Assembly (NCBI GenBank): GCA_030142905.1
Contig: JASJOG010000149.1
Location: forward strand, 372,001 to 436,000
DNA: 64,000 nt
Direction of reading: 5' to 3'
From: Heliopora coerulea
Lineage: Eukaryota > Cnidaria > Anthozoa > Scleralcyonacea > Helioporidae
The translations under genes and the position numbers were made by a program. Shown here piece after piece: positions 37,471-49,500 of this stretch. The notes beneath the pieces were generated by a model. The model saw only the letters and a program-made list of their open reading frames with translations, was not told the origin of the DNA and ran no database searches. Numbering within the stretch: the first letter of the stretch is position 1; the number at the start of each line of letters is the position of its first letter.

Positions 37471-40021
37471 AAGTTCGTGAAAACCTAACGTAGGACCACG
37501 ATCCTCGAAACTTAAACCTCGATTTAAAGAGAAATGCAAGAGTTCAGCAAATAACTTCAAAGACGTTATCAGAATATCTCAAGTTTAACTTCGTGCAACT
37601 AGGTAATGCACGAAGTATTTCGTGTTCAGGTCTGCATGTTTTCCTTTCTTCAAGTTACGTAATGAGGGTTTACACTCAAACACGTTGAGAGACAGGCGCC
37701 CCACTCTGCGGGATAATGTCGTCTGAAGCGAGCCAGAATAAAATTCTGAAGTGCACCCTTGCCTGTTAATGGGTTGAAATGGCGTTTCTCATGAAGTGTC
37801 CACACTGCCATGATTTCAAATTTCGTTTCATCCATCCTCTTGGATATCTTTCCCGCCGTTTTCGTCCAGTAAATGGAAGATTCAGCCTCGCTGGCGCCTC
37901 ATTCTATTTTTGTAGCATATTACAGGCCACAAATTCTATTTTAATCGTGTTTTAATAGACCCAAAATGCATTTGATCTTTCATCCGGCCAACTTATTAAA
38001 TCTATAACTAATCCTGCGACAGACAGCGATAAACTGCAATTTGTCATTCCTTAAGGCTATCACAGTGAATAATGTACATTTGTCACTAACGTCCAGGAAC
38101 GTTTACACATTTAATAAAAGTCATCTAAACGAAACTGTTCCATATATCTTCTGGTTCATCAACTAAATTCACTAATAATAATTTACGAAAAAAATATTGC
38201 GCATGAAAAATATCCATTTCAAGAATCTTGGCACGAATGTAATCCAAACTATTCGAGCTAATTACTTTCTATTAACAAAAAAGCGGTGTGTCGAAATGTG
38301 TTTCAAACCAGACTGTTAGTCGTTAGCCGGCAGACTGACGGACGACATAGCCGAAGAAACCAAAATAGCAATGTTAATTGCGGTGTTTTAAAACCAGACT
38401 ACAATAAATAACTGTAAAGCAACCAGAACGTTGACAACATTAACTGTTACAATTAACGCTGTAAAGCACTTTGCAACTTTTCTACTTAGCAAGCTGTGAC
38501 GTAGTGACGGGGAGTGAGAGGAGTCGATTGATGTCCACCCACTGGAGAACATTTGTCATGTATTTACCCTCAAGAGCCGTGACGGGAACTGGGCAGTCAC
38601 TTGTTAAAGACATTAAACCGTTTAATTGAATCGTATCCAGTCAGAGGACGCCTGGACAGGGGGGTTATCAAACAAAACCACCCACAGACCCAGTGACCAG
38701 ATCGATTTTTGGAGTTCGCAGTTCCGTCCTACCGAAAGCCTGGCCATACGACAGTCAGCGAGTAATGACGTGAATATGGCTGGCTGGCGAGGTTTACCAG
38801 ACTAACTCGTTCCTTAGCTCGACCGTAATATACAGGCCAAGCGAAACAAGATAGAACTGGTTCAGTTTCCGTGTAAACGTTCTATGGCCGTAGGAAGGAT
38901 TTTCGTGATACGGGCTAGTATGGGTAGCTCATTGAACTCTACAAACATTTGAACGATACCTGCAAACTGTACTTTGAAGCCAACGTGGAGGCTGACATGT
39001 AGGTCAGTTTGCAGGTCATCCCAGTCTCCTACGCGATAAAACACGCAACCTATAGCGAAAAACTTAACCTAAATTTATAGGATTTTTTGACACTCTTTTA
39101 TCCTTAGTAAGTAGAGGACAATGTCAGTGGGACTGCATATTTGTCAGAATTAACCGACATGAAAAATAAAGGTTCAATAAAACTTTTTCACACGCGTGTT
39201 TTTGACCAACATGGCTGCCCCCATGTCGGCTTCATTCAATCGTGAGGCCAGGTATGACGAGATGTCGTTCCAGTCTTTTTAGAGTTCAATGGGTTAGCTG
39301 GGCCAAACCATCGTAACCACCTTAAATGTTTAAGTAGCGTTTCATAGTTTGGTGCGATCAACTGAGTGAGTTAAAGGAGTCTGTTAAACGTTGTGAGTGC
39401 AAGAAGAAATATTGAGATGCCTGAGACAACAAGCATTAGCAACTCCAGTCTTTTCTGTGCACACTCCTACATGTGAAACCACATCACGAACATTAAGAAG
39501 AACAGACGCGCATACGATCTCGTTCCCAGGCTCTCCTCAACAAACTGAGAGGATGAAAATATCTCAGATTATAAGACGTTCGCCCAGCACTTCAAGCTCA
39601 CTCCGTGCAATGGTGATATTTTGTTTGAAGTCGCGCATGATTGGCGATGTATCAGTATGTTCCTAGTTTATCTTTTTTTTAAAGCAGGAAGTCTAAGTAC
39701 TTGGCACGTGTACCGTCCAAATATCCCATAATCCGGGACATGTTCGTCTTCTACCAGGGCATCCGGTTTCCAGTAAACCAAGGATGTCCTGGGAACGACG
39801 ATGAAGCATAGACAGAAATTTTATGTTGGGAATTCAAGGGTGGATTTTGCACCTTCCTGATCTAGTTATGAATAAAATATCGACGTATGTAATAGGAATA
39901 GGGATTTTGAACCCCCATGCAGCTCCTTCGTTACGCCATTGTGTATGTTCGCTGTATGTAAAGAGTACAAATTTAGTGCAGTTATGACTCATCTCTTTCC
40001 CGGAAAGAGCAGTCTTTCATC
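37471..40021. other. 2.5 kb stretch without recognised genes
   Basis: Only short chance frames are seen, none with a motif; no repeat could be named. Confidence 0.5.
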
Positions 40022-40072
40022 ATTTTACTCGGGCTTACTCTAGACGATTTCACTTGTCAAGGGGAGACCTCC
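40022..40072. repeat. Second copy of the dispersed repeat also found at 7983-8033
   Basis: Shares TTTACTC, the words GATTTCACTT and CAAGGGGAGACCTCC with the FMO-intron copy in the same order and spacing, with several point differences. Confidence 0.65.
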
Positions 40073-40804
40073 TCCCGGGAGATGCGTTATAACATGAATA
40101 CATCCAAAGGACCATGTTACCTTCTGTTTAGGAATAAACACCATTTAGCTGACTAAATCACGGGAAACATTTCTGTAAATCAGGATGAATTGTTAATACT
40201 GCTCACTCGGGACGAGGTCAGAAACGTTTATTCAATCACAAAAGCAAGTGGCGTTACAACGTGTACCAGAATTTCTACATTCTTATTCTTCTCTTCAAAA
40301 GGTTGCGTTCAGATCTTTAGTTTTCTTCTTTCAGTCTGATTTCAGCACTTTCGTTCTTCCCCGTTGGAATCCTCGCCATCTCAGATAATTTCTATCACGG
40401 CTTATCCCTTTAGCGAGGACATTCCCGCTTTCATAATTTCGTCGACCAAGAGAAGGTTAGTCGCAATCACGGTGCTAATAGTAAGGAGAACAATAGTTCA
40501 GCTCTTTACTGCGCGATAAGTCTGCCGTGAAGTCCTAATTGTCCCTGACCTCAGTGCTATTAGATCGAGACGAAGTCGTTAACGACGGGAAAAAAGTTGT
40601 TTCGGAAAAAGCCGTGAGACCTCGAATCGTTAAGGAAAAAAATCATTGATAAAAATTATTTCCGGTTCGCGTGGCCGAATTGTCGTCTTGCAAGTATAGG
40701 AGACTGAAACGATGAGTGTTTGCACAACACCAGGACTTACTGGTGAATTCCGTTGAGAGTATGATGTATTACTATAGTTTTTTCTCCTGGTTCATCCTCA
40801 TCCT

Positions 40805-40828
40805 CATCCTCTCTCTCTCCCTCTCCCT

Positions 40829-40860
<32 letters not shown>

Positions 40861-40957
40861 CCCTCTCCCTCTCCCTCTCCCTCTCCCTCTCTCCCTCTCC
40901 CTCTCTCCCTCTCTCTCTCCCTCTCTCTCTCCCTCTCTCTCTCCCTCTCTCTCTCCC

Positions 40958-40991
<34 letters not shown>

Positions 40992-41125
40992 CTTCTCCCT
41001 CTATCTCTTTCACTCACTCTCTCTCTCCCTCTTTCTCTTTCACTCACTCACTCACTCTCTCCCTCCCTCCCTCCCTCCCTCCCTCCCTCCCTCTCTCCTT
41101 CTGTCCCTCCCTCCCTCCCTCGCTA
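40805..41125. repeat. CT-rich microsatellite, (CTCTCC)n and related
   Basis: About 320 bp of CT, CTCTCC and CCTC units, with CACTCACT interruptions. Ser/Leu- and Glu/Arg-rich frames through it on both strands are artefacts of the repeat. Confidence 0.97.
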
Positions 41126-41414
41126 TCCCACCTAATTAAACCTCATCCTATGTACTTGACTCTGACCAGGTGTGTAGCAGTTGTTTCCCACTGCAGTTGA
41201 ATGAGCGTGTGATCACTCTACAAGAGGCGTACTGCTTCCGCACAAAGCCTAACCAACTTAAGGGAATCGTTGACTATTCGGTTATGGCGATATTTAGGGA
41301 AGGATAAGGTTTGTATAGTTGATTAGCAACTACTGCAATCTTATCTAACTACTTCGCTTTTACGAAGACCGCAGCATTTGTTGACCTTTCCACCTCTCAA
41401 TGATTTAGGTCTCA

Positions 41415-41564
41415 GACGCAAAATGAAGATGAGAACCCACCTCAAAATTCGAAGATGTAATGTAAACTTTGTCTATGTGTTTCTGTCTTTTGACTATTAG
41501 TTCCTGAGTGAGACGACATTACACCTTCGTATTTTGAGCTGGGCTCACATCTTCATTTTGGGTC
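41415..41564. repeat. Imperfect 49-bp foldback related to the 19451 hairpin
   Basis: Left arm 41415-41463 and right arm 41516-41564 are reverse complements with about 6 mismatches in 49, around a 52-nt spacer. The right arm, reverse complemented, contains GCCCAGCTCAAAATACGAA; the hairpin at 19451 runs GCCCAGCTCAAAATTCGAA into its loop, 18 of 19 identical. Confidence 0.85.
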
Positions 41565-41630
41565 CAAGGTTCCCGCCGGGTAAATCTCTAGTAAGCTGAA
41601 AGGTCTCCTGAAAATTTACTCAGCTCTTAC

Positions 41631-42374
41631 CAAGAATGCAGCAGTTGTCGCTTCACATTGTAGTTGTCCCACACACCAAAGTCAGCGGGGATGAAAGCCT
41701 CGCCTGTAGCGAGATCAACACCAACAGGTCTGCCAACGTCGGAATATTCCTCCTTGAAAAAAAAAAATAAAAAAAATAAAAAAAGATACCAAGGTGAGAC
41801 ATATGTTATATTTTATTTCAGGATCATCCTGATTCTCGTGTTTGGAACCCCTGATGAAAAACTCAAACTCTTGCTTGAACTATTATTTCTTATACTCCAG
41901 TAGTATCCAGTCCCTCCCAGGTATTCCTCTCTTCTACCACCACCTGTTGTGTAGTGCTTAAGACATTTTAGGAGCACTCTCCCCAGGTTGGCTACCTCAG
42001 TTGGTGCTGTTATCAAAGTCTCGTCACGTTACAGTAACACTCTGACTTTCACTGACTTAAGGCACTTAAAAATTGTTCAAACTGGCTAAAAACTGTGTCG
42101 ATCCCCTGTGGTGTTTTTGCCAACACCGACATTTTCACTGATCCAGACAGGTAAAACTTTAGCTTCCATCTAAATTCCGTTTTTGTCGAGAGCTTTCATT
42201 TACGTTGAGCTTAATGTTTTTTGGAACGACCAAAGCCACAGAGCATCTCTGGTCACCTCCATTACCAACAGTGGTACGACACGTTACCTGCAGTTTCACG
42301 ATAACTTCCTGAGGGTCATATCCTGAATTTTGTGCCAACACTTTAGGTATTATAAGAAATGCATCTGCAAAAGC
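41631..42374 (-). CDS. CCT6: Two isolated exons of chaperonin TCP-1 subunit zeta (CCT6), partial
   Basis: CCT6 is a subunit of the cytosolic TRiC/CCT ring that folds actin, tubulin and other proteins. Exon 42288-42374 reads [20 protein letters not shown] and on to VKLQ; exon 41631-41752 reads [18 protein letters not shown], then [16 protein letters not shown]. Both have GT-AG sites, keep frame (87 and 122 nt) and match consecutive human CCT6A sequence close to the C-terminus, where the human protein continues from QLLHS for about 24 residues. I find neither the preceding exons (up to 64000) nor the short last exon (down to 23987). The coding sequence has no stops. Either the rest is separated by very long introns or this is a partial duplication drifting as a pseudogene. 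Confidence 0.75.
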
Positions 42375-42421
42375 CTGAAAAATCAAAAATATATAAATGA
42401 AGTATACTAAAATGACGTGCA

Positions 42422-44710
42422 ACTAAATAACAATAAAGTTGTTGTTGTTTATGATATTATGGTACTGGTGGTGATTATGACAACAATTGATGCTGATGAT
42501 GATAATGACATTGACGCTTCATGGCCACTTATTGTTAATCTTTTTCGCTCTTTACTTTACAGATATTGAAAGCGATGTTTGCGTGTGAGGACCAACGACG
42601 TAGAAAGCGCAATGACCTATAGAATTATTTAACAATAGCTTTATTTATTAGAAGTTTTATTTTTCTTTGGCTTTTGTAGGACATTTTCAATTTTGAATAT
42701 AACAGACTAAGATAGAATATCAAAGAATATGTCGATATATCACTGTAAGACAAAACATTATTTCATTGCCAAACCACAGACAAACTTGATCCTCAAAACT
42801 TCCCTTTGAAATGTTACCCTTAGCTCTTTATTACCACAAGATTAGTGGTCGTCAAAAGGTTACAGTTGCATCAACCTGCATAATTTCGTAAGTTTTCTCA
42901 GAAGTACGAAATACTTCTGACACTAAAAGTAACGGCAGACTGTGACAGTCCTCAGAGATCGCTCATCTCAACGCACGCTGCTCCCAAGGTCTTATCACGT
43001 ACCAGTAACTATGAAACAGCCACCTGGATAGGATAAGCCATTTATGAATAACATCAATTTGTGCCGTCCGAGAGACTTCTCACGCTGGAGTTACATAAAT
43101 TTGGATAGGATCAAGACGTTCTATGGCTACAAATCAGTTATTTTCCCAAACCAAGTGTCAATTACTTATGGCCTTTACACTGTGCGGTAGCTCGTGGATT
43201 TTCATTGACCTTGCCGGGACAAACTTATGGTATTGATTATCCTAACCGGCGTAGGAACAAAGAACGAAGATTCAAAGTTGAATGTAATGTTTGTTTATTT
43301 GGAAAATTTTGGCTGAAGTTCACATCAGGACACTTGATAACGCACCATACCTAGAATTTAAAAATGATTTCGTTGCAGTTTTGTCTTTTCTCTGCATGTT
43401 TTTTTAATGCCTCTTTTCACAGCCATTGCGACTTGGGGAAGCTTAATAAACGAGATCAGGAGGTAAAATTATTACTCCTCCTAAGACCACTGATGACGAT
43501 ATAAAATGTTCAGCTTCAAAATTTTGCAATTATAATTTTCATCGCAAAGAAAGAAAAAGCTGCTGCCAGTTTGACAGTAATTTGTTAGTGACGAGTGGCT
43601 GAAGTTGCTGATATAGACGTAAGATAATGGTCTCTCGATAGCTCCCAAAGTGAGGAGTTCAATTAAGATATGAGATCCACTGATCCGTTAATCAAAAATT
43701 AAATCCATTGAGATACAGTTTTCACATGAGAGTACTGATGCAATCGTAACGATGAAGAAAGAAAGATACAGGCCCAGTGTTAAAGAGACTAATAAAAACA
43801 GCAGCTCAATTGGTTTATCTGTTTTGTGTGTCAGGTGTATACTCTTATGAAAAAATAGTCGATTTTTATTATCATGATCATTTTAGATAAAAAAATAATC
43901 TAGCAAATCACATCAAATATTTCTCTCCATCTTGTTTCGTGAATTATTAACAATGATTATCAAACATCTTCATTAAAATTTTGTATAGCCTTAATGTACA
44001 ACGAATGTTTTAAAAACAGGTTGCCATTGTTTGTTTTCTTTTCGCGAACATTAAAAATAATTATTTATTACAAAATCTCTCGGAATCTTGGCTCTCTTAG
44101 GTAATTGTGCCATCACCAAGATCGACTACGATAAGTTAACTCAGTCTTTGTATATTATTATACAATAAATACCAATAACTAAGCAATATTTTAGAGTTTT
44201 GATAAATAAATAACCTTAAAACAATGTCTTGATATGACCCTGGGTTTTATTGTACCAAGTATGGACAGTTTATCTCGCGGGTAACAATTGAGCGAACAGC
44301 ACTTGCCATGCTTTGAAAAATCACACTTAAATTTCATACAAAGAATGGCACCAATGGGTGGATACTCAAGATTCGGCAGATAAAAGTTCGACACCTTGTC
44401 AACTGACATTCCGCCCTGACTTGCTGAAATAGTCTTGAGATATCATTTCAAAAGGCACTCGCAAGTTTTCTACTTGTGAATTTTAAAATCGTTTGGTCGT
44501 TTGAAAACAGTTGTTCATGCTCTCTAGAAGTCGTTCTTGGCCTTATCTGGAAAACCTTTCCAGAAGAAAGACTCCAGCTCTTTTCAAGGTGATACTTGAT
44601 GGCTTCCATCGTAGTTCATGGCAAGCTTTGCGTCGCAACCGCCATTCTTCCTCACTGGCGCACTCTCATAACTCCAACATCGACGAACATTGGACGCACT
44701 TCGGATGCGT
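42422..44710. other. 2.3 kb stretch without recognised genes
   Basis: AT-rich; includes GAT/TGA simple repeats near 42480-42510. A TTTATT at 44246-44251 (AATAAA on the minus strand) could serve the small secreted-peptide gene at 44711. Confidence 0.5.
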
Positions 44711-44989
44711 TCACTTGTCCAAGTTTGTTTTGACTTTGTTGAAGAGATGCCTCTGGCCATTTGTAGTGCTCCGACGACTGCGAAATTTACGTATTTTCCA
44801 TTTACACGGGTCTTTCAGGCACTCGAACTTGACAGTCAAGCAGTTCAAACAGGTTTGTAACGTAGTACATTGCGAGAAACAGGCAAGATAGATTCGGTTG
44901 CAACGTCGTTCACATTTTGAAGGTGTCGCCAAGTGTGTCAAGATTAACAAAAGAAACAACGAGACACACACGGTGAGAGCGAACTTCAT
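44711..44989 (-). CDS. Small cysteine-rich secreted peptide precursor (92 aa)
   Basis: A single uninterrupted frame. A strong signal peptide (MKFALTVCVSLFLLLILTHL) is followed by eight cysteines with the spacing C-x3-C-x6-C-x3-C-x5-C-x2-C-x6-C-x4-C. A cationic segment (KWKIRKF) and a furin-like RSRR site come next, leaving about 20 residues of C-terminal tail. The C-x3-C pairs suggest an alpha-helical hairpin fold. I do not recognise the family; secreted regulator, antimicrobial or venom-type peptide are all possible and none is shown. The minus-strand sequence just upstream (CTTTCTGCTCACTAG) could be a splice acceptor, so a non-coding first exon may exist. The overlapping plus-strand frame (44511-44891) is a shadow. 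Confidence 0.6.
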   Translation of the reverse strand: MKFALTVCVSLFLLLILTHLATPSKCERRCNRIYLACFSQCTTLQTCLNCLTVKFECLKDPCKWKIRKFRSRRSTTNGQRHLFNKVKTNLDK

Positions 44990-45132
44990 CCTAGTGAGCA
45001 GAAAGAATCACGGTCAGAGTAGAAAACAAGCAATCACGTTCATTAAGACACCTACAACGTGATACACAGCACGATTGAAGCATTTTAAAATAGGAGGGAC
45101 GGAAGCCACATAAAGTAAAGTCGAGCCTCTTA

Positions 45133-45638
45133 GGCCTAGTCCCTACTAGTGACATAACGACATGAGGACATAAACTTAACGACTGAAAGAAAATATCAAT
45201 TTTTTTCCTTATTGTCGTTATTACCATGTCATTACGCTCTTATTATGTAGTTATGTTATTTTGCTCTCACAGTGGACATATCGACAAAAATTAAGTCTCT
45301 TCTGCTTTTGCGGGACCATGTCGTTATGCCGCTAAGAGTGAACTGGGCTTTATGTATAGTTTTGGAAATTGTTTTTCAATCCGTTCAGTGTTGATGGACA
45401 GTTCACCGTTACTTTAGCAAAGTTACTAAAGCGTGGTTCACACTATGCGACATAAAGACTGCATAAAGCAAAAATTTAATTTGTCCATATGCCGGTAGCG
45501 TGGACAAGACAACGTAAGGACATGACAGGAACATAATGACATGGAAATAAAGACGTAAAGGAAAATCTGATATTTTGTTCATGCAGTTATTTACATGTCC
45601 TTATATCGTCAGGTCGTGAGTGCAGTGCGAACTTGGCC
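45133..45638. mobile_element. Candidate foldback / MITE rich in ACATAACGACAT words
   Basis: The ends read GGCCTAGTCC and, in reverse complement, GGCCAAGTTC, each followed by an AGGACAT word. Inside, variants of CATAACGACAT, AAGGACAT and ATGTCGTTAT recur in both orientations. About 506 bp, no reading frame. A target duplication is not convincing, so family and exact ends are uncertain. Confidence 0.5.
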
Positions 45639-45739
45639 AATAGTTGTTCCCATGGTAACTTCAACAGGAGATCAGGACAATTGTCCTAAAGGCAAGAGTA
45701 CTGCACAGTGAAAGCCACCACAAAAACAAATACTGGCCT

Positions 45740-45800
45740 AGAACAGGCTTTGAACTCGGGACGTCTGGTTACCAGGCAATTGTTCTACTAATTGAGCTGT
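45740..45800 (-). repeat. tRNA-like fragment, probable SINE head
   Basis: On the minus strand, CAGCTCAATTAGTAGAAC resembles a D-arm and A box, followed by GCCTGGTAACCAGACGTC (anticodon-arm-like) and GAGTTCAAAGCC (B box-like). The B box deviates from GGTTCGANNCC and no acceptor stem closes, so this is not a functional tRNA gene. Confidence 0.55.
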
Positions 45801-46139
45801 GAATAGTAAGTTCGTGCAATCCACTACAAGTACGACATCAACGTAAGTTGTTGCGACAACTTAACGTTTTTCTACATGAATTTTCTAACAATTCCTTCAT
45901 CTTGTCTGTTTCATTAGTTTTGCTCTAACTTATTAGTGTACAACCAAAGAATGTACATAAAGGTTTATGTTCACACATGAGGAAGTATTGGCAGACTGTT
46001 TAAATTTTTCGCCTTTTTTGATTTCACTATTATGAACAGCTGAAGAGCTCATTACGTGGCTAGTAACAGATTTCTTACAACGAAATTTTTGTGTTTTCAA
46101 ACCATATTCTGACCTGAAAATACCATTGGGCAGTTGGAC

Positions 46140-46570
46140 TAGCACTTCTCTCACTCGTGCGAGAACACTCTTCACTTATGTAAAAACGCCCTGAAATTTG
46201 TTCTTCCTTCACTCACGTGAGATCACTGTTAAACCTGAACGTCCTTCATTAATGTAAAAACATTATGAAACTTTTACTTCCTTCACTCATGTGAGATCAC
46301 TGTTAAACTTGTACTTCCTTCAGTCATGTAAAAACATCCTGAAATTTTCACTTCCTTCATTAAGGTGTAAACACTACGAAACTTGTCCATGTACTTCCTT
46401 CAGTCATGTAAAAACTCCCTGAATCGTTTACTTCCTTCACTCATGTGATATCACTGATAAACTTGCAAGTTCATCACAAATGCACCAACACCCTGAATAA
46501 TTTACTTCCTTCACTTATGTGAAAACAATGTTGGACTTGTTCGTCCTTCACTCATGCGTGGACACTCTTG
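46140..46570. repeat. Minisatellite with about 36-bp units in alternating types
   Basis: About twelve imperfect copies containing CTTCCTTCACTCATGTG. Two sub-types tend to alternate: one with GAGATCACTGTTAAACTTG, the other with AAAAACATCCTGAAATTTT, giving a roughly 72-bp higher-order unit. Confidence 0.85.
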
Positions 46571-49500
46571 TTCCCGACGTTCCCTCTTGTCACCTTCTCC
46601 GTAAGTCATTCGCACAATCTTACTGGTCTATAACGTATCAAGCGCCAGAAGCAATGTGGGATCTGGTTTCTAAACACCGGCTAGTTAGTTGACAAACGAG
46701 GCGGTAGTCAACTTTTTCAACCAACTTCGAGGTGTTTAGAATTCAGATCAAACATGCATTTCAAGTGTATGATATGGCTTTCCACAGGAAGAAGATTTAA
46801 GGAGGAAATAAATGCCAAAAATTAGGAAACAAAAACTTAAATTTCATCTTATTATTACATTTTCAAACAATTTCTCCATAACGATTTTGTTCGTGTTTTC
46901 GTCACAATTTATTGACGAGTTTGAGAAGCTTACGTGGCGTGGGAACAGCAAAATGCTAGTTCTTTCTTCACGCATTCACTACTTTGAGCTTGTACTTGCT
47001 TTATTTGTGCATGAATGCTTTTTACACTTCCTCGCCAAAACCGTATCTACTTAGGCGTTAATGAATTCATTTCCTTCTTTAATAGATGATTCACTTGGTT
47101 AGATGTTGTGTTATATAACCTCTATGTTCGCTGTTCTTTTCTTGCACTGTTCTGACAATGTTTAAGTTAAAAATGTTGTAATGAGCTAGTCCAAAATTAT
47201 ATCAGTCTTAAGTTCTCAATTTACTGACTTTTGTCTTAATTGTATTCACTTGGCAGCAAAAGGTCTTATAAATGTTAATAGTAATGAATACAAATTAAAA
47301 AATAAAATTATGATAATTTGACACTACAACGGGTGCTTCAAGTATAGCCATACGCCTGTTTTAAGCTTAGTTTACTGGTGTGAATCAGCTTTAACAGAAA
47401 TCACGGTTTCCGGATGATTTTACATTTACAATGAAATACATGAAAACAATTGTCAATTTTGACTGGCTGAAAGTATGTCTAAAAAAATCGTGTAAACCAC
47501 GGAGAGCCAGTCAAATATGAGTTTTTATTACTATGAGAAAATTCTGGGCTCCAGTTGTAAAACCTAAAATTTGAAACACTCGTGCAAAGTAACTTGAGCT
47601 CGAAACCTTACGATTATCTTTTGTACCAAAGCGATCATGACTTCTTCTCCACGCGATCGTTATGAATAACTAAAGACTATCAAAATACAGTTTACAGGCA
47701 CTCTGATTTAAAATGTTTGTACAGTTATAACTGGAAAATTTTTGTTCACGACATGAATAATGAACATTTTAAGACAGACTATAGTTAACTATCTCGTATA
47801 CTTCATTTGGCTGTATTGGGAAACCTTTCTATATATGTTTATCACGTGCAGATGACATGCTGTTTACGTGCAAATTGCAGTCACTTGTTCCGTACTCTCC
47901 GGGGTAAAAGGTTGTTTTTTTCTGTAATTTGTGATCCACGCCAAAAGAACAAACCTCAACAGGAAGTAATGGTATGAGTTATGAGATAAAATATGAAGAC
48001 TTGACTCGCGGATTTAAACTCAAGAAAAGGAAATTGAGTTCTGATTAAGCTCACCCAAATATACCATACTTCTTTCTCTTTCGTTTCCCGCGTAAACAAT
48101 GCGACTGTAACCAGGCAGCAAACAACCTGCTGAACCGGTTTATTTCTTACTAAGCAGATGAATCATGGCGAGTGTTGCATCATTAGTCTCGTGTCATATA
48201 AACGGCCTTTTATAATTTCAATTGAATTTCAAATACAGTCAAAAACCTCTTAGACGTTTCATTCTTTGTTTTCTACACAACTTGCAAAACCAAACAAACT
48301 TAATTGGTTTTCTTTCTTTGTCAAAAAGAGCCTCAAGAATGGACATCACGCGGTAGCACTATTACAACGGGATAATGTCACATGTAATCTGGCCTGTGCC
48401 TAAAATTATCTATTAGGTCACCAGCCTTCGAAACCGGTAACAATAACTTAATGTCATACACCACGCACAAAGCGTAGGTGAGAGTTTGAGTATGTGATAA
48501 CCCCAGAGAATAAGAGATACTTCACTAGGCCATTGCTAAGGCGAACAATAGGAAGTGTTTGCCAAGAAAATTGTTGTCCTGTCTCCGTAAACCGTTAAAT
48601 ACGTTGACAGTTTGACAAGTTTAATGTTTTCGTTATAAAAAAGCAAATCGCCGTATACTTCCTCAACACAACGGGGAAAAAGTTAAGGATTTGACGTGGT
48701 CTCCCACGAGTCAACGCCCAACGTACAGTGGAATTAACTTAGTAGCAAGTGATATGTTTAATTTTACTCCACTGTTGTAAAATGACGCCAATCAATTTAA
48801 CGTTGTTCAACTGAAAACGTGGCCCATCAATTTCTGCTTTCCCGACCGACTTTACGAGGTTGGAAAACATTTAAGGTTTAACTATCTGAACATTTATCGC
48901 AGCTTCAGTTATCATGTCATAACGATCTTTGTTCGCACCAAGACAACCAAAACTTAAAACTAAACAAATTCCAATACTGAACGAAATCTGAAATGAAGTC
49001 GAATACACGTGAGAAAACTACCTGAACTCGGTACGTAAAATAATTGCACTGCAAAATGCAGCACATTTCAAATCGAATAAACATGCTAATTCACCGTAGG
49101 TCATTAGATCAAGACTTCGAAGAAGGGGGGACGTCTGCATAACCAAGTCCAGAAGACGACCTGTCTGACCCAGGTATGAATATGAGATTTACGATTTCAT
49201 CATAAACGCAAGGGGGCTTGAGAAGCTGAGCAATCTAATCATTTTCATCAAAAGGGAGAAACCAAACCTGGTAATGTTCTGTCGACTTTATTGTTGTGTC
49301 GATGACTTTAAAAACACGGCTACAATTTTTATCAAATTACACTAGAGCACTGTGTGTACGAAGTATTTTGAAAAACTTACCTCAGATTTTTAAAAGCGCA
49401 AAAGTCTGGAGACGTTCACCAAAGATTTTTCCTTTGTTTGTTCCGTGATCTGTTCAATGTTCAGAAGCAACTGCAAACACTTGAGTGCCCGCAGAGTCTC

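Noticed and set aside
40716..41135. Ser/Leu-repeat and Glu/Arg-repeat proteins on both strands
   Set aside because: Pure translation of the CT microsatellite, open on both strands with no start context or homology.
41813..42016. 67-codon minus-strand frame between the CCT6 exons
   Set aside because: Lies in the intron; probably repeat-derived, with no splice sites that would add it to CCT6.
44511..44891. 126-codon plus-strand frame
   Set aside because: Shadow of the cysteine-rich peptide gene on the other strand.
45740..45800. Functional tRNA gene
   Set aside because: D-arm and anticodon-arm similarity exist, but the B box deviates and no acceptor stem can be closed; more likely a SINE remnant.
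46140..46570. Possible CRISPR-like array
   Set aside because: Units are imperfect and contiguous without spacers; animal minisatellite.
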